64,000 bases of DNA from Shimia sp. CNT1-13L.2 (lineage in GTDB: Bacteria > Pseudomonadota > Alphaproteobacteria > Rhodobacterales > Rhodobacteraceae): positions 496,001-560,000 of the forward strand of contig NZ_JANDJO010000001.1 of the NCBI RefSeq assembly GCF_024331145.1. The letters run 5' to 3'. Position numbers and translations under genes: made by a program. Shown piece by piece: positions 7,396-15,873 of this stretch (its first letter is position 1; every line of letters begins with the position of its first letter). The notes under the pieces were generated by a model. The model saw only the letters and a list, made by a program, of their open reading frames with translations. It ran no database searches and was not told the origin of the DNA.

Positions 7396-8055
7396 ATGCC
7401 ACGCAAAGCACTTGTCACCGGCGGCAACAGGGGCATCGGCCTTGCCATCGCCAAGGGCCTCAAGGATCAGGGGCTCGACGTTATCATCGGGGCGCGCCAG
7501 GCGTCTGATGGCAAGGCAGCGGCGCAGGTGATCGGCGCGAACCATGTTGTTCTCGACGTGTCCGATCCCCAGAGCATCACGGCCGCCCTCGAACAGGTCG
7601 GCTCGATCGACGTTCTGGTCAACAACGCTGGTATCCTCAACAGCGGCGGCGTCCTGGACGACCCACAGGATTTTGCCGATTGCATGGCCGTCATGGTGAA
7701 CGGCCCCTACCACCTCATGCGCCATGTCGTGCCCCAGATGGGTGCGGCGGGCTATGGCCGTATCGTGAACCTGTCTTCGGGCTGGGGCGCGTTCTCGGAC
7801 GGGGTGGCCGGTCCCGGTGCCTACGGTGTCGCCAAGGCGGCCCTGAACGCCCTCACCGTTGCCGCCAATCATCACCTGCCACGAGGGGTGAAAGTCAACG
7901 CCATGTGTCCGGGCTGGGTGCACACCCGCATGGGCGGCAGCGCAGCACCCCGCACCCCCGAAGAGGGCGCAGACACCGCCATCTGGCTTGCCACCCTGCC
8001 CGACACCGGGCCAAGCGGCGGTTTCTTCCGGGATCGCCGTGAAATCGCGTGGTAA
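7396..8055 (+). CDS. Short-chain dehydrogenase/reductase (SDR)
   Basis: A 219-residue classical SDR: nucleotide motif TGGNRGIG (8-15), NNAG (76-79), a Ser at about 127-128 in NLSSGW, and the catalytic pair Tyr143 and Lys147 in YGVAK. It should oxidise or reduce a hydroxyl/carbonyl with NAD(P). The C-terminal part is short (typical SDRs reach about 250), but the catalytic core is complete. It closes the P450 operon on the plus strand and ends three bases before the convergent DMT transporter, which fits oxidation of a P450 hydroxylation product. Confidence 0.85.
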   Translation: MPRKALVTGGNRGIGLAIAKGLKDQGLDVIIGARQASDGKAAAQVIGANHVVLDVSDPQSITAALEQVGSIDVLVNNAGILNSGGVLDDPQDFADCMAVMVNGPYHLMRHVVPQMGAAGYGRIVNLSSGWGAFSDGVAGPGAYGVAKAALNALTVAANHHLPRGVKVNAMCPGWVHTRMGGSAAPRTPEEGADTAIWLATLPDTGPSGGFFRDRREIAW

Positions 8056-8058
8056 GGC

Positions 8059-8985
8059 CTAGCGCCGTGGCCGCTTCTGCGCGACCACCACGCCGGCAAT
8101 CACGATGGCCGCTCCGGCGGCCTGTTGCCAGTCCCAGGTCGCGCCCAGACCCAGCATCAGAAGCATGACGTAGAACGGCGCAACATTGATGTGGAACGAG
8201 GCCACTGCCACACCAAGGCGGCCCACGGTGGCAATCCACATCAGCTGGCTCAATGCCATGCCCGCAATCGCGTAAATGGCCATCAACCCCATCTGCGTGC
8301 CATCCACCACCCCTTTGGGCAGCACATCAAACCCGGCCGCGTGCGTAGCCAACAGGGCCACCGCGTTGAACATCAGGCCGCCCGCAAGGGTGATTGTCGT
8401 GCGCCCGATCTGTGACAGGGTCGGAAAGGCGGTGACGGTTGCGTGGCTGCCGATGGCGAACAACGTGCAGGACACGACCACCGCCGCGGCACCGATCCCG
8501 ATATCGCCAAGATCCCCATTCGCCGTCGCCACGATGCCGCCCACAACCGAGGCCGCAAGCCCGACCAGAAACGCCCTGTTGATCTTGCGGGTCCGGGATA
8601 TCACCTCGATCAGAGCCGCCGAAATGGGCGAGGTCGAGGCGATGATCGCCACCGTCACCGGATCGGTCAAAGCCTGTGCCAGCAGCAACAGATAGGCCCC
8701 GGCGCCAAAGGTCAGCCCTCCGATGATCGCCCCCTTGCCCCAGCGCGCCGACACCACCGCACGCGGGCCGTCCATCAGGATCCAGACCGGCACAAGAAGT
8801 GTTACGGCAAGGGCGAAACGCGCTGCGATCAACGCCAAAGGTGGCCAGTTCTCCAGCAAAATCTCGGCAGCAGGAAACCCGCAGGCCCATGTAAACATGG
8901 ACGCCACGCCAAGCGCATTGCCGGAAAACACGCTGCTTGCGCCGGCGGTTTGCACCCGCGCAGAGCCAGGGTTTGTCATGGACAT
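8059..8985 (-). CDS. DMT superfamily (EamA-type) transporter
   Basis: A 308-residue membrane protein with about ten transmembrane segments in two related halves, typical of EamA/RhaT-like drug/metabolite transporters, which export amino acids or small metabolites. It is convergent with the SDR gene and divergent from the hydroxypyruvate-isomerase-like gene. The ATG at 8985 has GAGG seven bases upstream; an in-frame start at 9042 would add 19 polar residues with no hydrophobic character and is less likely. The substrate is not predictable. Confidence 0.8.
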   Translation of the reverse strand: MSMTNPGSARVQTAGASSVFSGNALGVASMFTWACGFPAAEILLENWPPLALIAARFALAVTLLVPVWILMDGPRAVVSARWGKGAIIGGLTFGAGAYLLLLAQALTDPVTVAIIASTSPISAALIEVISRTRKINRAFLVGLAASVVGGIVATANGDLGDIGIGAAAVVVSCTLFAIGSHATVTAFPTLSQIGRTTITLAGGLMFNAVALLATHAAGFDVLPKGVVDGTQMGLMAIYAIAGMALSQLMWIATVGRLGVAVASFHINVAPFYVMLLMLGLGATWDWQQAAGAAIVIAGVVVAQKRPRR

Positions 8986-9017
8986 ACCCGCACCTCGAAC
9001 TGTCGAATCAGAAGGCG

Positions 9018-9084
9018 GTCGAAAATGCGACCGTTGAGTCAAAAAATGCCTTTAATCCCCTGTCACTTCTGTCTCATTTTCGAC
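9018..9084. promoter_or_regulatory. Pair of inverted 10-bp sites in a divergent promoter
   Basis: GTCGAAAATG (9018-9027) and its exact reverse complement CATTTTCGAC (9075-9084) are 57 bases apart between the divergent DMT and hyi-like genes. They could be two binding sites for one regulator. The evidence is the repetition alone. Confidence 0.3.
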
Positions 9085-9153
9085 AGCATGTCGGTTTCAG
9101 ACCTTGCACCGATCCGCCGCTCCGGCCCAAATACCGCCGAAAAGGACAGCCTC

Positions 9154-9912
9154 ATGCCCCGATTTGCCGCCAACCTGACCCTCCTCTTTACCGAGGTTCC
9201 GCTGCTCGACCGGATTGCCGCCGCGCGCGATGCCGGCTTTGACGGTGTTGAAATGCTGTTCCCCTACGCCGCCGCGATAGGCGATCTGAAATCAGCCCTC
9301 GACACGGCCAACCTGCCGCTGATCCTGATCAACACCCCGGCCCCCGACTGGGACACCGGCGGTCGCGGCTGCGCGGCCATTCCCGGTGCCGAAGCCCGAT
9401 TTCGCGAAGGGTTCGAACAGGCCCTTGCTTATGCGCGGGGCCTTGGCACGCCTATCATCCACATCATGTCCGGTCTGGCGTCGGGCCCCGAGGCAAAACA
9501 AACCCTGATCGACAACCTGAAATGGGCAACAGGCCGCGTGCCCGAACAACCGCTGACAATCGAACCGATCAACACCCACGATATTCCGGGCTATTTCCTC
9601 GACGATTTCGATCTGGCCGCCGACATTCTTGACGCCGTGGCCGCCCCCAATCTCGCCCTGCAATTCGATGCCTACCACGCCCACCGCATCACCGGGGACA
9701 TGCCCGCCACATGGGCGCGACACGGCCACCGCGCCACGCACATCCAGATCGCGGGCGCCCCCGGACGTCATGAACCCACTGGGGGTGATATCGACTACCC
9801 GGCCTTCTTCACCCACTTGGATACAACCGGCTACTCCGGTTTTGTCTCCGCCGAGTACTTCCCCGCCGCAGAGACAACCAAGGGCCTCGCCTGGCTGCAC
9901 TCAGCCCGCTGA
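9154..9912 (+). CDS. hyi: Hydroxypyruvate isomerase-like TIM-barrel protein
   Basis: A 252-residue xylose-isomerase-like TIM barrel. Landmarks of the Hyi/OtnI family are FDGVEMLFPY near the N terminus, LTIEPIN in the middle (metal-binding Glu) and VSAEYFPA near the C terminus (second Glu). The family interconverts hydroxypyruvate and tartronate semialdehyde, or related 2-oxo sugar acids. An AAGGAC ribosome site precedes the ATG at 9154. The 3' end overlaps the convergent CHMI-like gene by 12 bases. No glyoxylate carboligase or tartronate semialdehyde reductase gene is next to it, so the substrate is open. Confidence 0.75.
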   Translation: MPRFAANLTLLFTEVPLLDRIAAARDAGFDGVEMLFPYAAAIGDLKSALDTANLPLILINTPAPDWDTGGRGCAAIPGAEARFREGFEQALAYARGLGTPIIHIMSGLASGPEAKQTLIDNLKWATGRVPEQPLTIEPINTHDIPGYFLDDFDLAADILDAVAAPNLALQFDAYHAHRITGDMPATWARHGHRATHIQIAGAPGRHEPTGGDIDYPAFFTHLDTTGYSGFVSAEYFPAAETTKGLAWLHSAR

Positions 9913-10236
9913 CGGCTCGAAAACATTGGTCAGGTAAAAGTCGTCGCTATAGTGGATGGCCATCGAGAAATAGCACCGCTGCCGCAGATGCGTCTTCACC
10001 GCCGCCTCAAGATCATCCCGCAACGCCCGTGTAAAGGCGGCATCGCGATGCGGCTTGGTCAACAGCGAGACTTCGACCAACAGATGCGTGTGATGGAACA
10101 CGGCAGCAGGATAGGCCCGCCCCTTGCACACACCCGCCCCCGCATCATGGGCATTGATGGTGGTCTCGATCGCGCGCAGCACCTCCTGCGCGTCAAAGTC
10201 GAGGTCCGACGAATATTTCAGGTCTGCATGTGGCAT
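9901..10236 (-). CDS. 5-carboxymethyl-2-hydroxymuconate isomerase (CHMI) family protein
   Basis: A 111-residue protein starting MPHADLKYSSDL. CHMI belongs to the tautomerase superfamily, in which the proline after the removed Met is the catalytic base; Pro2 and the PH start match HpaF. CHMI isomerises the ring-cleavage product of homoprotocatechuate, so it would fit the hpaD/hpaI pair 8 kb away. It is however arranged with polA: its ATG shares one base with the polA stop (TGATG), implying translational coupling. Sequence divergence from HpaF leaves room for another tautomerase activity. Confidence 0.65.
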   Translation of the reverse strand: MPHADLKYSSDLDFDAQEVLRAIETTINAHDAGAGVCKGRAYPAAVFHHTHLLVEVSLLTKPHRDAAFTRALRDDLEAAVKTHLRQRCYFSMAIHYSDDFYLTNVFEPSAG

Positions 10237-13046
10237 CAGTGCGCCTCCGCCCAGTTCGCGCCGGTTCCGGCATCCACGATCAACGGCACGTCCAGCTTGA
10301 CCGCCGGTTCCGCCGCCGCTTCCATCACCGCCTTGGCGGTTGCAATGGTCTCTTCCACCGCGCCTTCGTCGACTTCAAAGACAAGTTCATCGTGCACCTG
10401 CAACAACATCTTCGCAGGCAGGTCCGCAATCGCCTCGGGCATCCGGATCATGGCCCGGCGAATGATATCCGCCGCCGTGCCCTGAATGGGCGCGTTGATC
10501 GCCGCCCGCTGCGCAAACCCGGCCCGCGGCCCCTTGGCATTGATCTCAGGCATATGGATCTTGCGACCGAACAGCGTCTGCACATGCAGGTTTTCTTTCG
10601 CAAAGGCCTTGGTCTCGTCCATGTAGGTCCGAATGCCGGGAAAGCGTTCGAAATAACGGCTGATAAAGTCCTGCGCCTCGCCGCGCGGAATCCGCAGGTT
10701 GCGCGCCAGACCAAAGGCCGAAATGCCATAGATCACACCAAAGTTGATCGCCTTCGCCTGCCGCCGGATATCCGACGTCATCTCGTCGAGCGGCACGTTG
10801 AACATCTCACTCGCAGTCATCGCGTGAATGTCGTGCCCGTCGCGGAACGCCTGTTTCAGCGCATCAATCCCCGCCATATGGGCAAGAATACGCAATTCGA
10901 TCTGGCTATAGTCCAGCGCGATAAGAACCTTGCCCTCATCCGCCACAAACGCCTCGCGAATGCGCCGCCCCTCTTCCGTACGGATCGGTATGTTTTGCAG
11001 ATTCGGATCAGACGAGGCCAACCGCCCGGTGTTGGCGCCGGTCTGCACGTAGGATGTATGCACCCGACCCGTCTCGGGGTTGATATGGTCCTGAAGCGCA
11101 TCCGTGTAGGTCGACTTCAACTTCTGCAACTGGCGATAGTCCAGAACCCGCGCCGCGAAATCATGGGTCGCGGCCAGTTCCTCAAGCACATCCGCCGGGG
11201 TCGACCATTGCCCTGTCTTGGTCTTCTTGCCGCCTTCAAGGCCCATTTCCTCGAACAGGATCGCCCCCACCTGCGCCGGCGACTGCACGTTGAACTCATG
11301 GCCTGCCAACTCGTAAAGCTCGGCCTCGTATCCTGCCATCTTCTGGGCAAAGGCATTCGACATCCGGCTCAGCGTGTCGCGATCCACCTTGATGCCATGC
11401 ATCTCCATCTGCGCCAGCACCGGCGACAGGGGCCGCTCCAGCGTCTCATACACCGTGGTCACCTGCTCCTGGTGCAGCTTCGGCTTGAACATCTGCCACA
11501 GGCGCAGGGTCACGTCGGCATCTTCGGCGGCATATTTCACCGCATCCTCAATCGGCACCTTGTCAAAGGTGATCGCGGATTTCCCCGTCCCCAACAGCGT
11601 CTTGATCGAGATCGGCTGATGCCCGAGATAGCGTTCCGCCAACTGGTCCATACCGTGCCCGTGCATCCCCGCGTGCAGCGCGTAGCTCAAGAGCATCGTG
11701 TCATCAATCGGCGCGACCTGCACCCCATAGCGTTTCAGGATCTTGCAGTCATACTTGGCGTTCTGGAAAATCTTGAGGATGCTTTCATCCTCCAACACAG
11801 GCTTCAGAACCTCCAGCACCTCGTCCAGCGGCATCTGCCCCTCGGCCAGCTCGTCACTGCCAAACAGATCGTCACTCGCGCCCTTCACGTGGCCAACAGG
11901 GATATAGCAGGCCTCGCCCGGCTCCACCGACAGGCAGACCCCCACCAGGTCTGCCACCATCTCGTCAAGGCCGGTGGTCTCGGTGTCCACCGCCACATAC
12001 CCCCGCGCCCGCGCCTTCGCGACCCAGGTCTCAAGCGCGGCCCGGTCCTTGACCCACTCATAGGCCTCGGCGTCAAACGGCTTGTCCTCCGGCGCATCCG
12101 CCCCGCCCGCAGGCGCAGCCCCCGCAGGGGCTTCGGCAATCACCGGCGCTTCAACCCCGATCTGCTCGGCAATCCGCTTGCTCAGGGTGCGGAATTCCAT
12201 ATCGGCCAGGAAATGCATGAGGACTTCCGGCTCCGGCTCCCTGACCTCAAGGTCTTCCAGCGTGAAATCCAGCTCCATGTCACAATCCAACTGCACCAGC
12301 CGTTTCGACATCTCGATCTGGTCGCGCTTCTCGATCAACGTCTGACGGCGCTTGGGCTGTTTGATCTCTTCCGCCCGATCCAGCAACTCTTCCAGCGAGC
12401 CATATTCATTGATCAACAGCGCCGCAGTCTTGATCCCGATCCCCGGCGCACCGGGCACGTTATCGACGCTGTCGCCGGCAAGCGCCTGCACATCCACCAC
12501 GCGCTCCGGTCCGACGCCAAACTTCTCGTGCACGCCGTCGCTGTCGATCCGCTTGTTCTTCATCGCGTCCAGCATCTCGACGCCACCGCCCACAAGCTGC
12601 ATCAAGTCCTTGTCCGAACTGATGATCGTACACCGCCCCCCGGCTTCACGCGCCTGACAGGCCAGCGTGGCAATGATGTCATCTGCCTCGAAACCTTCGA
12701 TCTCCTTGCAGGCGATATTGAAGGCCTTGGTCGCCTCGCGGGTCAGCGGGAACTGCGGAACAAGATCCTCCGGCGCGGGCGGGCGATTGGCCTTGTAGAG
12801 ATCATAAATCTCGTTGCGGAACGACTTGCCGGAATAGTCGAAGATCACCGCCACGTGGGTGGGGGCATCCGGTCCGGTGTTGCCCTCGACATAGCGGTGC
12901 AGCATGTTGCAAAACCCCGCAACCGCGCCAATCGGCAGGCCATCCGACTTGCGCGTCAGCGGCGGCAGGGCGTGATAGGCGCGAAAGATGAACGCCGAAC
13001 CGTCAATCAGATGCAGATGGCACCCTTTGCCAAAACCGGTTTCCAT
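10236..13046 (-). CDS. polA: DNA polymerase I
   Basis: A 936-residue Pol I with all three domains: N-terminal 5'-3' exonuclease/flap domain (LIDGSAFIFRAYHAL at the start), a central DEDDy 3'-5' exonuclease with VAVDTETTGLD, and the C-terminal polymerase with motif A DYSQIELRILAHMAG, the O-helix KAINFGVIYG and motif C QVHDELVFEV. It fills gaps in excision repair and removes RNA primers. The start at 13046 (METGFGKG) has AGGAGG six bases upstream; a longer in-frame extension to 13253 would add about 69 residues with no family similarity and is rejected. The stop overlaps the start of the CHMI-like gene. Confidence 0.97.
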   Translation of the reverse strand: METGFGKGCHLHLIDGSAFIFRAYHALPPLTRKSDGLPIGAVAGFCNMLHRYVEGNTGPDAPTHVAVIFDYSGKSFRNEIYDLYKANRPPAPEDLVPQFPLTREATKAFNIACKEIEGFEADDIIATLACQAREAGGRCTIISSDKDLMQLVGGGVEMLDAMKNKRIDSDGVHEKFGVGPERVVDVQALAGDSVDNVPGAPGIGIKTAALLINEYGSLEELLDRAEEIKQPKRRQTLIEKRDQIEMSKRLVQLDCDMELDFTLEDLEVREPEPEVLMHFLADMEFRTLSKRIAEQIGVEAPVIAEAPAGAAPAGGADAPEDKPFDAEAYEWVKDRAALETWVAKARARGYVAVDTETTGLDEMVADLVGVCLSVEPGEACYIPVGHVKGASDDLFGSDELAEGQMPLDEVLEVLKPVLEDESILKIFQNAKYDCKILKRYGVQVAPIDDTMLLSYALHAGMHGHGMDQLAERYLGHQPISIKTLLGTGKSAITFDKVPIEDAVKYAAEDADVTLRLWQMFKPKLHQEQVTTVYETLERPLSPVLAQMEMHGIKVDRDTLSRMSNAFAQKMAGYEAELYELAGHEFNVQSPAQVGAILFEEMGLEGGKKTKTGQWSTPADVLEELAATHDFAARVLDYRQLQKLKSTYTDALQDHINPETGRVHTSYVQTGANTGRLASSDPNLQNIPIRTEEGRRIREAFVADEGKVLIALDYSQIELRILAHMAGIDALKQAFRDGHDIHAMTASEMFNVPLDEMTSDIRRQAKAINFGVIYGISAFGLARNLRIPRGEAQDFISRYFERFPGIRTYMDETKAFAKENLHVQTLFGRKIHMPEINAKGPRAGFAQRAAINAPIQGTAADIIRRAMIRMPEAIADLPAKMLLQVHDELVFEVDEGAVEETIATAKAVMEAAAEPAVKLDVPLIVDAGTGANWAEAH

Positions 13047-13169
13047 GTCGCGCCTCCTGTAACCTGTTCCTGTCCCGTTCTGCCATGCTCTCCCCCAAGG
13101 TGCCAGTCGCAATCTTTTGCATTGCCACCTCCTGCCCGCTTCAATGCACCCAAAATACTCCAGGGGGTC

Positions 13170-13192
13170 CAAGGGGGGCAGCGCCCCCCTTG
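13170..13192. repeat. G-run/C-run palindrome between polA and the lysine operon
   Basis: A perfect 10-bp stem (13170-13179 with 13183-13192) with AGC in the loop: a run of six G paired with a run of six C, flanked by CAA/TTG. A weaker relative (GGGGC-CCT-GCCCC, 6905-6917) follows the ferredoxin gene. Such palindromes are scattered between Rhodobacterales genes; here it lies upstream of both divergent genes rather than at a transcript end. Confidence 0.5.
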
Positions 13193-13244
13193 CCAAGCTC
13201 TCGAAGGGCTGATTTACCATGCCCGCAATTGAGAGGGATCGCAG

Positions 13245-14300
13245 ATGACTCATCTATGGGTACGCGCCGAACAACGGCCAAACGAAGAACGTGTCGGGCT
13301 CACCCCCGAAGGCGCGAAACAGCTGATTGCCAAGGGCATCCGCGTCACCGTCGAGGAAAGCTCGGTCCGCGCCATCCCGATTGACGGCTACCGTGATGCG
13401 GGCTGCGACATCGCGCCGGAAAACACCTGGCCCGACGCCCCGCGCGACGCGATCATCTTCGGCCTCAAGGAACTGCCCGAAGACGGCACGCCGCTGCCCC
13501 ACAAGCACATCATGTTCGGCCACGCCTACAAGGGCCAGCATTCCGGCGTTGCCCTGCTCAAGCGTTTCAAGGCCGGGGGCGGCACGCTCTACGATCTCGA
13601 ATATCTCGTTGATGACACCGGCCGCCGCGTCGCCGCCTTTGGCTACTGGGCGGGCTATGCCGGCGCTGCTGTCACCCTCAAATCCTGGGCCGCGCAACAA
13701 CGCGGCACGCTCTGCGGGCCGGTGGGTGTCTATGCCAACAAGGACACGCTTCTCGACGATCTCGGCAGCGAACTCGACGCACTGGATACAGACCTGCCGA
13801 CCGCCATCGTGATCGGGGCATTGGGCCGCGTCGGCACCGGTGCCGCCGACCTTCTTGAAACCATGGGTGTTGCCGTGACCAAATGGGACATGGCCGAAAC
13901 CGCCAGCGGCGGCCCGTTCCCCGAGATCCTGCAGCACGACATCTTCATGAACTGCATTTTCGCACGTCCCGGCACGCCGGTGTTCGTCCCGCAAGATGCC
14001 AAATCCGCCGAGCGCCAGCTCACCGCGATCGGCGATGTCGCCTGCGATCCCGACAGCGATTACAACCCGGTGCCGGTCTACGACAAGGCCACCACCTGGG
14101 AGGCCCCGGCCCTGCGCGTCCACGAGGCACCGGTTCTCGATGTCATGGCCATCGACAACCTACCCTCGATGCTGCCGGTCGAATCCTCGGAAGACTACGC
14201 CGAACAGCTGCTCGCCACCCTGCTCAAGGTTGACGATCTGTCCGACGGCGTCTGGACCCGCGCCGAGGCGGATTTCCAAACCCACAGCAAGGATCTCTGA
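13245..14300 (+). CDS. Saccharopine dehydrogenase, LYS1-type (NAD+, L-lysine-forming family)
   Basis: A 351-residue protein of the alanine dehydrogenase/LYS1 family. The N terminus MTHLWVRAEQRPNEERVGLTP contains the RxEERVGLTP pattern of LYS1, and a Rossmann segment AIVIGALGRVGTGA is at about residues 187-200. In bacteria this enzyme works in lysine degradation, condensing lysine with 2-oxoglutarate to saccharopine or the reverse. Together with the LYS9-like gene at 14685 it forms a split version of the bifunctional LKR/SDH seen in plants and animals. It is followed after three bases by a SemiSWEET gene, so the two are co-transcribed. Confidence 0.88.
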   Translation: MTHLWVRAEQRPNEERVGLTPEGAKQLIAKGIRVTVEESSVRAIPIDGYRDAGCDIAPENTWPDAPRDAIIFGLKELPEDGTPLPHKHIMFGHAYKGQHSGVALLKRFKAGGGTLYDLEYLVDDTGRRVAAFGYWAGYAGAAVTLKSWAAQQRGTLCGPVGVYANKDTLLDDLGSELDALDTDLPTAIVIGALGRVGTGAADLLETMGVAVTKWDMAETASGGPFPEILQHDIFMNCIFARPGTPVFVPQDAKSAERQLTAIGDVACDPDSDYNPVPVYDKATTWEAPALRVHEAPVLDVMAIDNLPSMLPVESSEDYAEQLLATLLKVDDLSDGVWTRAEADFQTHSKDL

Positions 14301-14303
14301 GAC

Positions 14304-14555
14304 ATGCGCCCCGAGATCATCGGCTACCTCGCCGCAACCCTTGGCACGATCTGCTGGATCCCCCAAGCGTGGAAGGCCTGGTCCACTCGTGACACCTCGG
14401 GGCTGTCGCTGCCGTCGAACCTGATGTTCCTGATCACCGTGTCCTTGTGGCTGGTCTACGGGCTGATGGTCGTCGATTGGCCCATCATCGTGGCCAACAT
14501 CTTTGCCGTGACCGCCGTTCTCACCATCGTTGCGGCCAAGCTAAAGTACAAATAA
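14304..14555 (+). CDS. SemiSWEET family PQ-loop transporter
   Basis: An 83-residue protein with three transmembrane helices (about 5-22, 36-54 and 60-78) and the PQ-loop motif WIPQAWKAW in the first helix region, exactly the size of a bacterial SemiSWEET half-transporter, which dimerises to move small sugars. Its start is three bases after the LYS1-type stop, and a terminator follows its stop. Sitting inside a lysine operon is unexpected for a sugar carrier and may hint at another small solute. Confidence 0.85.
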   Translation: MRPEIIGYLAATLGTICWIPQAWKAWSTRDTSGLSLPSNLMFLITVSLWLVYGLMVVDWPIIVANIFAVTAVLTIVAAKLKYK

Positions 14556-14565
14556 TCCCACAAAT

Positions 14566-14600
14566 CGGCGCGACACCCCTGTGACCGTCGTGCCGTTTTT
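14566..14600 (+). terminator. Rho-independent terminator after the SemiSWEET gene
   Basis: A 9-bp stem (14566-14574 with 14587-14595, one G-T pair) is followed at once by TTTTT. It lies 10 bases after the SemiSWEET stop, so the LYS9-like gene at 14685 probably has its own promoter in the following 85 bases. Confidence 0.7.
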
Positions 14601-14684
14601 CATGGAACCTATTGAAGTCGTCCGCGTTTCACGCTCAAGCTGCGTTCCAGTTCAAAGATCGAAACGCTTTAGGGAGCGAGACTC

Positions 14685-15827
14685 ATGACCATTCACTGGT
14701 GTGGCACCGGCCTGTCGGCCATCCCCGGCCTGCGCCGCCTGATCGAGGCAGGCCAGGACGTGACCGTCTGGAACCGGACCGTCGACAAGGCCCAAGAGGC
14801 GGTTGGCGATCTGACCGACAAGATCAAGGCCTTCGACATCGACGTGCTTGGCGGCGAACTGGCCGCAGACGACGTGGTTGTCTCCATGCTGCCGGGCGAC
14901 TGGCACGTGCCGCTGGCCGAACTCTGCATCGCCAAGGGCGCGAACTTCGTCTCGTCTTCCTACATCGCCCCCGAGATGAAGGCGCTGGACGAGAAAGCCC
15001 GCGCCGCCGGTGTCGCCTGCGTGAACGAGGTCGGCCTTGACCCGGGCATCGACCACCTGATGGCCCACGCCCTTGTCGCCGACTACAAGGCCTCTTCCGC
15101 CTATGACGTCAGCAACGCGATTTCGTTCATTTCCTACTGCGGCGGCATCCCGAAACACCCCAACCCGTTCCGGTACAAATTCAGCTGGTCGCCGCTCGGC
15201 GTGCTCAAGGCCCTGCGCTCGCCCTCCCGCTCGATCCGCGATTTCGCCCCGCTCGACGTGGCCCGCCCGTGGGATGCGATCTCGTCCTACATCGCCCCGC
15301 TGCCGGCACCGGAAAGCTTCGAAGTCTACCCCAACCGCGATTCCATCCCCTTCATGGAAGACTACAACTTCGACGCGGACTGGAACGTCAAAGAATTCGT
15401 CCGCGGCACCCTGCGCCTGAACGGCTGGGCCGAAGCCTGGGACGAGGTCTTCAAGGAAATCGAAACCCTCTCCGGCCCCGAAGGCGACGCCCGCCTCAAG
15501 GAAATGTCCGATCAGTTCTGGAACGAGAACGCCTATGACGACGGCGAACCGGATCGCGTCGTGCTCTGCGTTGGCCTCAAGGCCGAAAACGACGGCAAAG
15601 AGGTCTGGAACAAGACCTACGTCATGGACGCCTGGGGCGACGAACGCGGCACCGCCATGGCCCGCCTCGTGTCGATCCCGGTATCGCTGGCCGTCGAATC
15701 CGTCCTGAACCGAGAAATCGCTGCCGGCGTGCATGCCGCCCCCAGCGATCCCAAGCTGTTCACCCGCTGGCTCAAGGAAATCGACACCCTCGCCCAGCAC
15801 CTGCAGATCGTCGATCACACCGCCTGA
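14685..15827 (+). CDS. Saccharopine dehydrogenase, LYS9-type (saccharopine reductase family)
   Basis: A 380-residue protein of the LYS9 family. The N-terminal Rossmann stretch HWCGTGLSAIPGLRRLIEAG carries the nucleotide-binding loop; NEVGLDPGIDHLMAH (about 110-124) and FSWSPLGVL are family signatures. It should oxidise saccharopine to glutamate and 2-aminoadipate semialdehyde, the second step of lysine degradation after the LYS1-type enzyme. A GGAG ribosome site precedes the ATG. Its transcript can end at the hairpin with six T at 15876-15909, which lies inside the convergent flavodoxin-fold gene. Confidence 0.88.
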   Translation: MTIHWCGTGLSAIPGLRRLIEAGQDVTVWNRTVDKAQEAVGDLTDKIKAFDIDVLGGELAADDVVVSMLPGDWHVPLAELCIAKGANFVSSSYIAPEMKALDEKARAAGVACVNEVGLDPGIDHLMAHALVADYKASSAYDVSNAISFISYCGGIPKHPNPFRYKFSWSPLGVLKALRSPSRSIRDFAPLDVARPWDAISSYIAPLPAPESFEVYPNRDSIPFMEDYNFDADWNVKEFVRGTLRLNGWAEAWDEVFKEIETLSGPEGDARLKEMSDQFWNENAYDDGEPDRVVLCVGLKAENDGKEVWNKTYVMDAWGDERGTAMARLVSIPVSLAVESVLNREIAAGVHAAPSDPKLFTRWLKEIDTLAQHLQIVDHTA

Positions 15828-15835
15828 TCGCCAAA

Positions 15836-15859
15836 GAGTGCCCCACCAAAGGGGCACTC
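15836..15859. terminator. Hairpin after the LYS9-type gene (no T run)
   Basis: A perfect 9-bp stem GAGTGCCCC/GGGGCACTC (15836-15844 with 15851-15859) with a six-base loop, eight bases after the stop codon. No T run follows on either strand, so it may pause or protect rather than terminate; the true terminator is probably the next hairpin. Confidence 0.5.
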
Positions 15860-15873
15860 CCCTCCCAAAAACC

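Noticed and set aside
10230-13232. A 1000-codon open frame on the plus strand opposite polA
   Set aside because: It mirrors the polA gene; the translation is Arg/His/Leu-rich with no domain, and arises from GC-biased third codon positions of the real gene.
13047-13253. Longer N terminus for polA
   Set aside because: The METGFGKG start at 13046 has an AGGAGG site and matches the family; the extension crosses the promoter of the divergent lysine gene.
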